Shown piece by piece: positions 63,719 to 64,000 of a stretch of 64,000 nt of DNA. How positions within the stretch are numbered: the first letter of the stretch is position 1; the number at the start of each line of letters is the position of its first letter. Position numbers and translations under genes: made by a program. This DNA is from Leptidea sinapis (Eukaryota > Arthropoda > Insecta > Lepidoptera > Pieridae). The DNA lies in assembly GCF_905404315.1 (NCBI RefSeq), contig NC_066273.1, positions 12,400,001 to 12,464,000 on the forward strand. The letters run 5' to 3'. The notes under the pieces are model-generated. The model worked only from the letters and a program-made list of their open reading frames with translations. It had not been told where the DNA came from and searched no databases.

Positions 63719-64000
63719 TAGGGCTTCCAATCCCGCGGCCTGTATTCAATCTCGGCATTTGGGGGACTACGAATTTTCAATCCCGCGGGATCTCGGTATT
63801 TGCGGGATCCCGCATATTGAAAATATGCACATTTTAAAACAATGAATTTATCAACTCCACTGTTATTTACGTACATATTACTATTAAAATGAGATCAATC
63901 AAATTATACTGTTTTTTTTTTTTTAAAAAAAAAAACAAAACAAATTGTTTTCAAAAAATACACAACGCAAAATTACAAAATCCACCAAAAAAAAATAACA
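63719..64000. mobile_element. hAT-like element (block 2 copy, cut by the window end)
   Basis: Same left end as 49334 with GTCTAATG before it. The right end lies outside the window. Confidence 0.8.

Larger units (their letters stand above)
53942..64000. repeat. 14.4-kb direct repeat, copy 2 (cut by the window end)
   Basis: Corresponds to 39559-49615 of copy 1. It begins in the T-run inside the right arm of the foldback element. All elements of copy 1 up to the start of the hAT-like element recur in the same order; the main ones are listed separately. Confidence 0.93.

Noticed and set aside
53942..64000. Duplication of a host gene
   Set aside because: The duplicated block holds only transposon remnants and AT-rich DNA; no papilin or other host exons are in it.

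Overview
The window looks like an AT-rich insect genome, most probably a moth or butterfly (Lepidoptera). The evidence is one long multi-exon gene with GT-AG introns, plus many 5'-truncated non-LTR retrotransposons and short dispersed repeats of kinds I associate with lepidopteran genomes. The order is an inference from those repeats; no species call is possible from the sequence alone.

Positions 1-38706 (+ strand) hold the 3' part of a papilin gene, which encodes a secreted extracellular-matrix glycoprotein. I could chain 27 exons whose splice phases all agree and whose summed length (4431 nt) is an exact multiple of three: 1476 codons plus a TAA stop. In order they encode a papilin-cassette remnant, 13 Kunitz-type modules (K1-K13; 9 regular, 2 lacking the C2/C4 cysteine pair, 2 strongly divergent), three antistasin-like cysteine repeats with a fourth cysteine cluster, a WAP domain, three Ig-C2 domains and a C-terminal PLAC domain. 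The promoter, signal peptide and thrombospondin/spacer part lie upstream of the window.

The introns are loaded with mobile DNA: 3' ends of several LINE families (one family in at least nine fragments), an RTE-type LINE with a clear target-site duplication, a tRNA-headed SINE, a MULE-like transposase fragment, several foldback/MITE-type elements, a 2-kb element with near-perfect 61-bp terminal inverted repeats, and two tandem-repeat arrays (61 bp and about 183 bp).

Positions 38707-64000 contain no host gene that I can support. A 14.4-kb block (39559-53941) is followed head-to-tail by a nearly identical second copy (53942 to the window end). An extra 1.0-kb copy of an internal segment (41529-42535) sits at the junction. 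The block carries a mariner-type MITE, broken LINE reverse transcriptases on both strands, a large foldback element and a 738-bp hAT-like element with 8-bp target duplications. The near-identity means this may be either a very recent duplication or an assembly artefact.

I found no clearly new biological system. The most interesting biology is the architecture of the papilin Kunitz array: no basic P1 residue anywhere, paired cysteine loss, and a repeated four-exon cassette.
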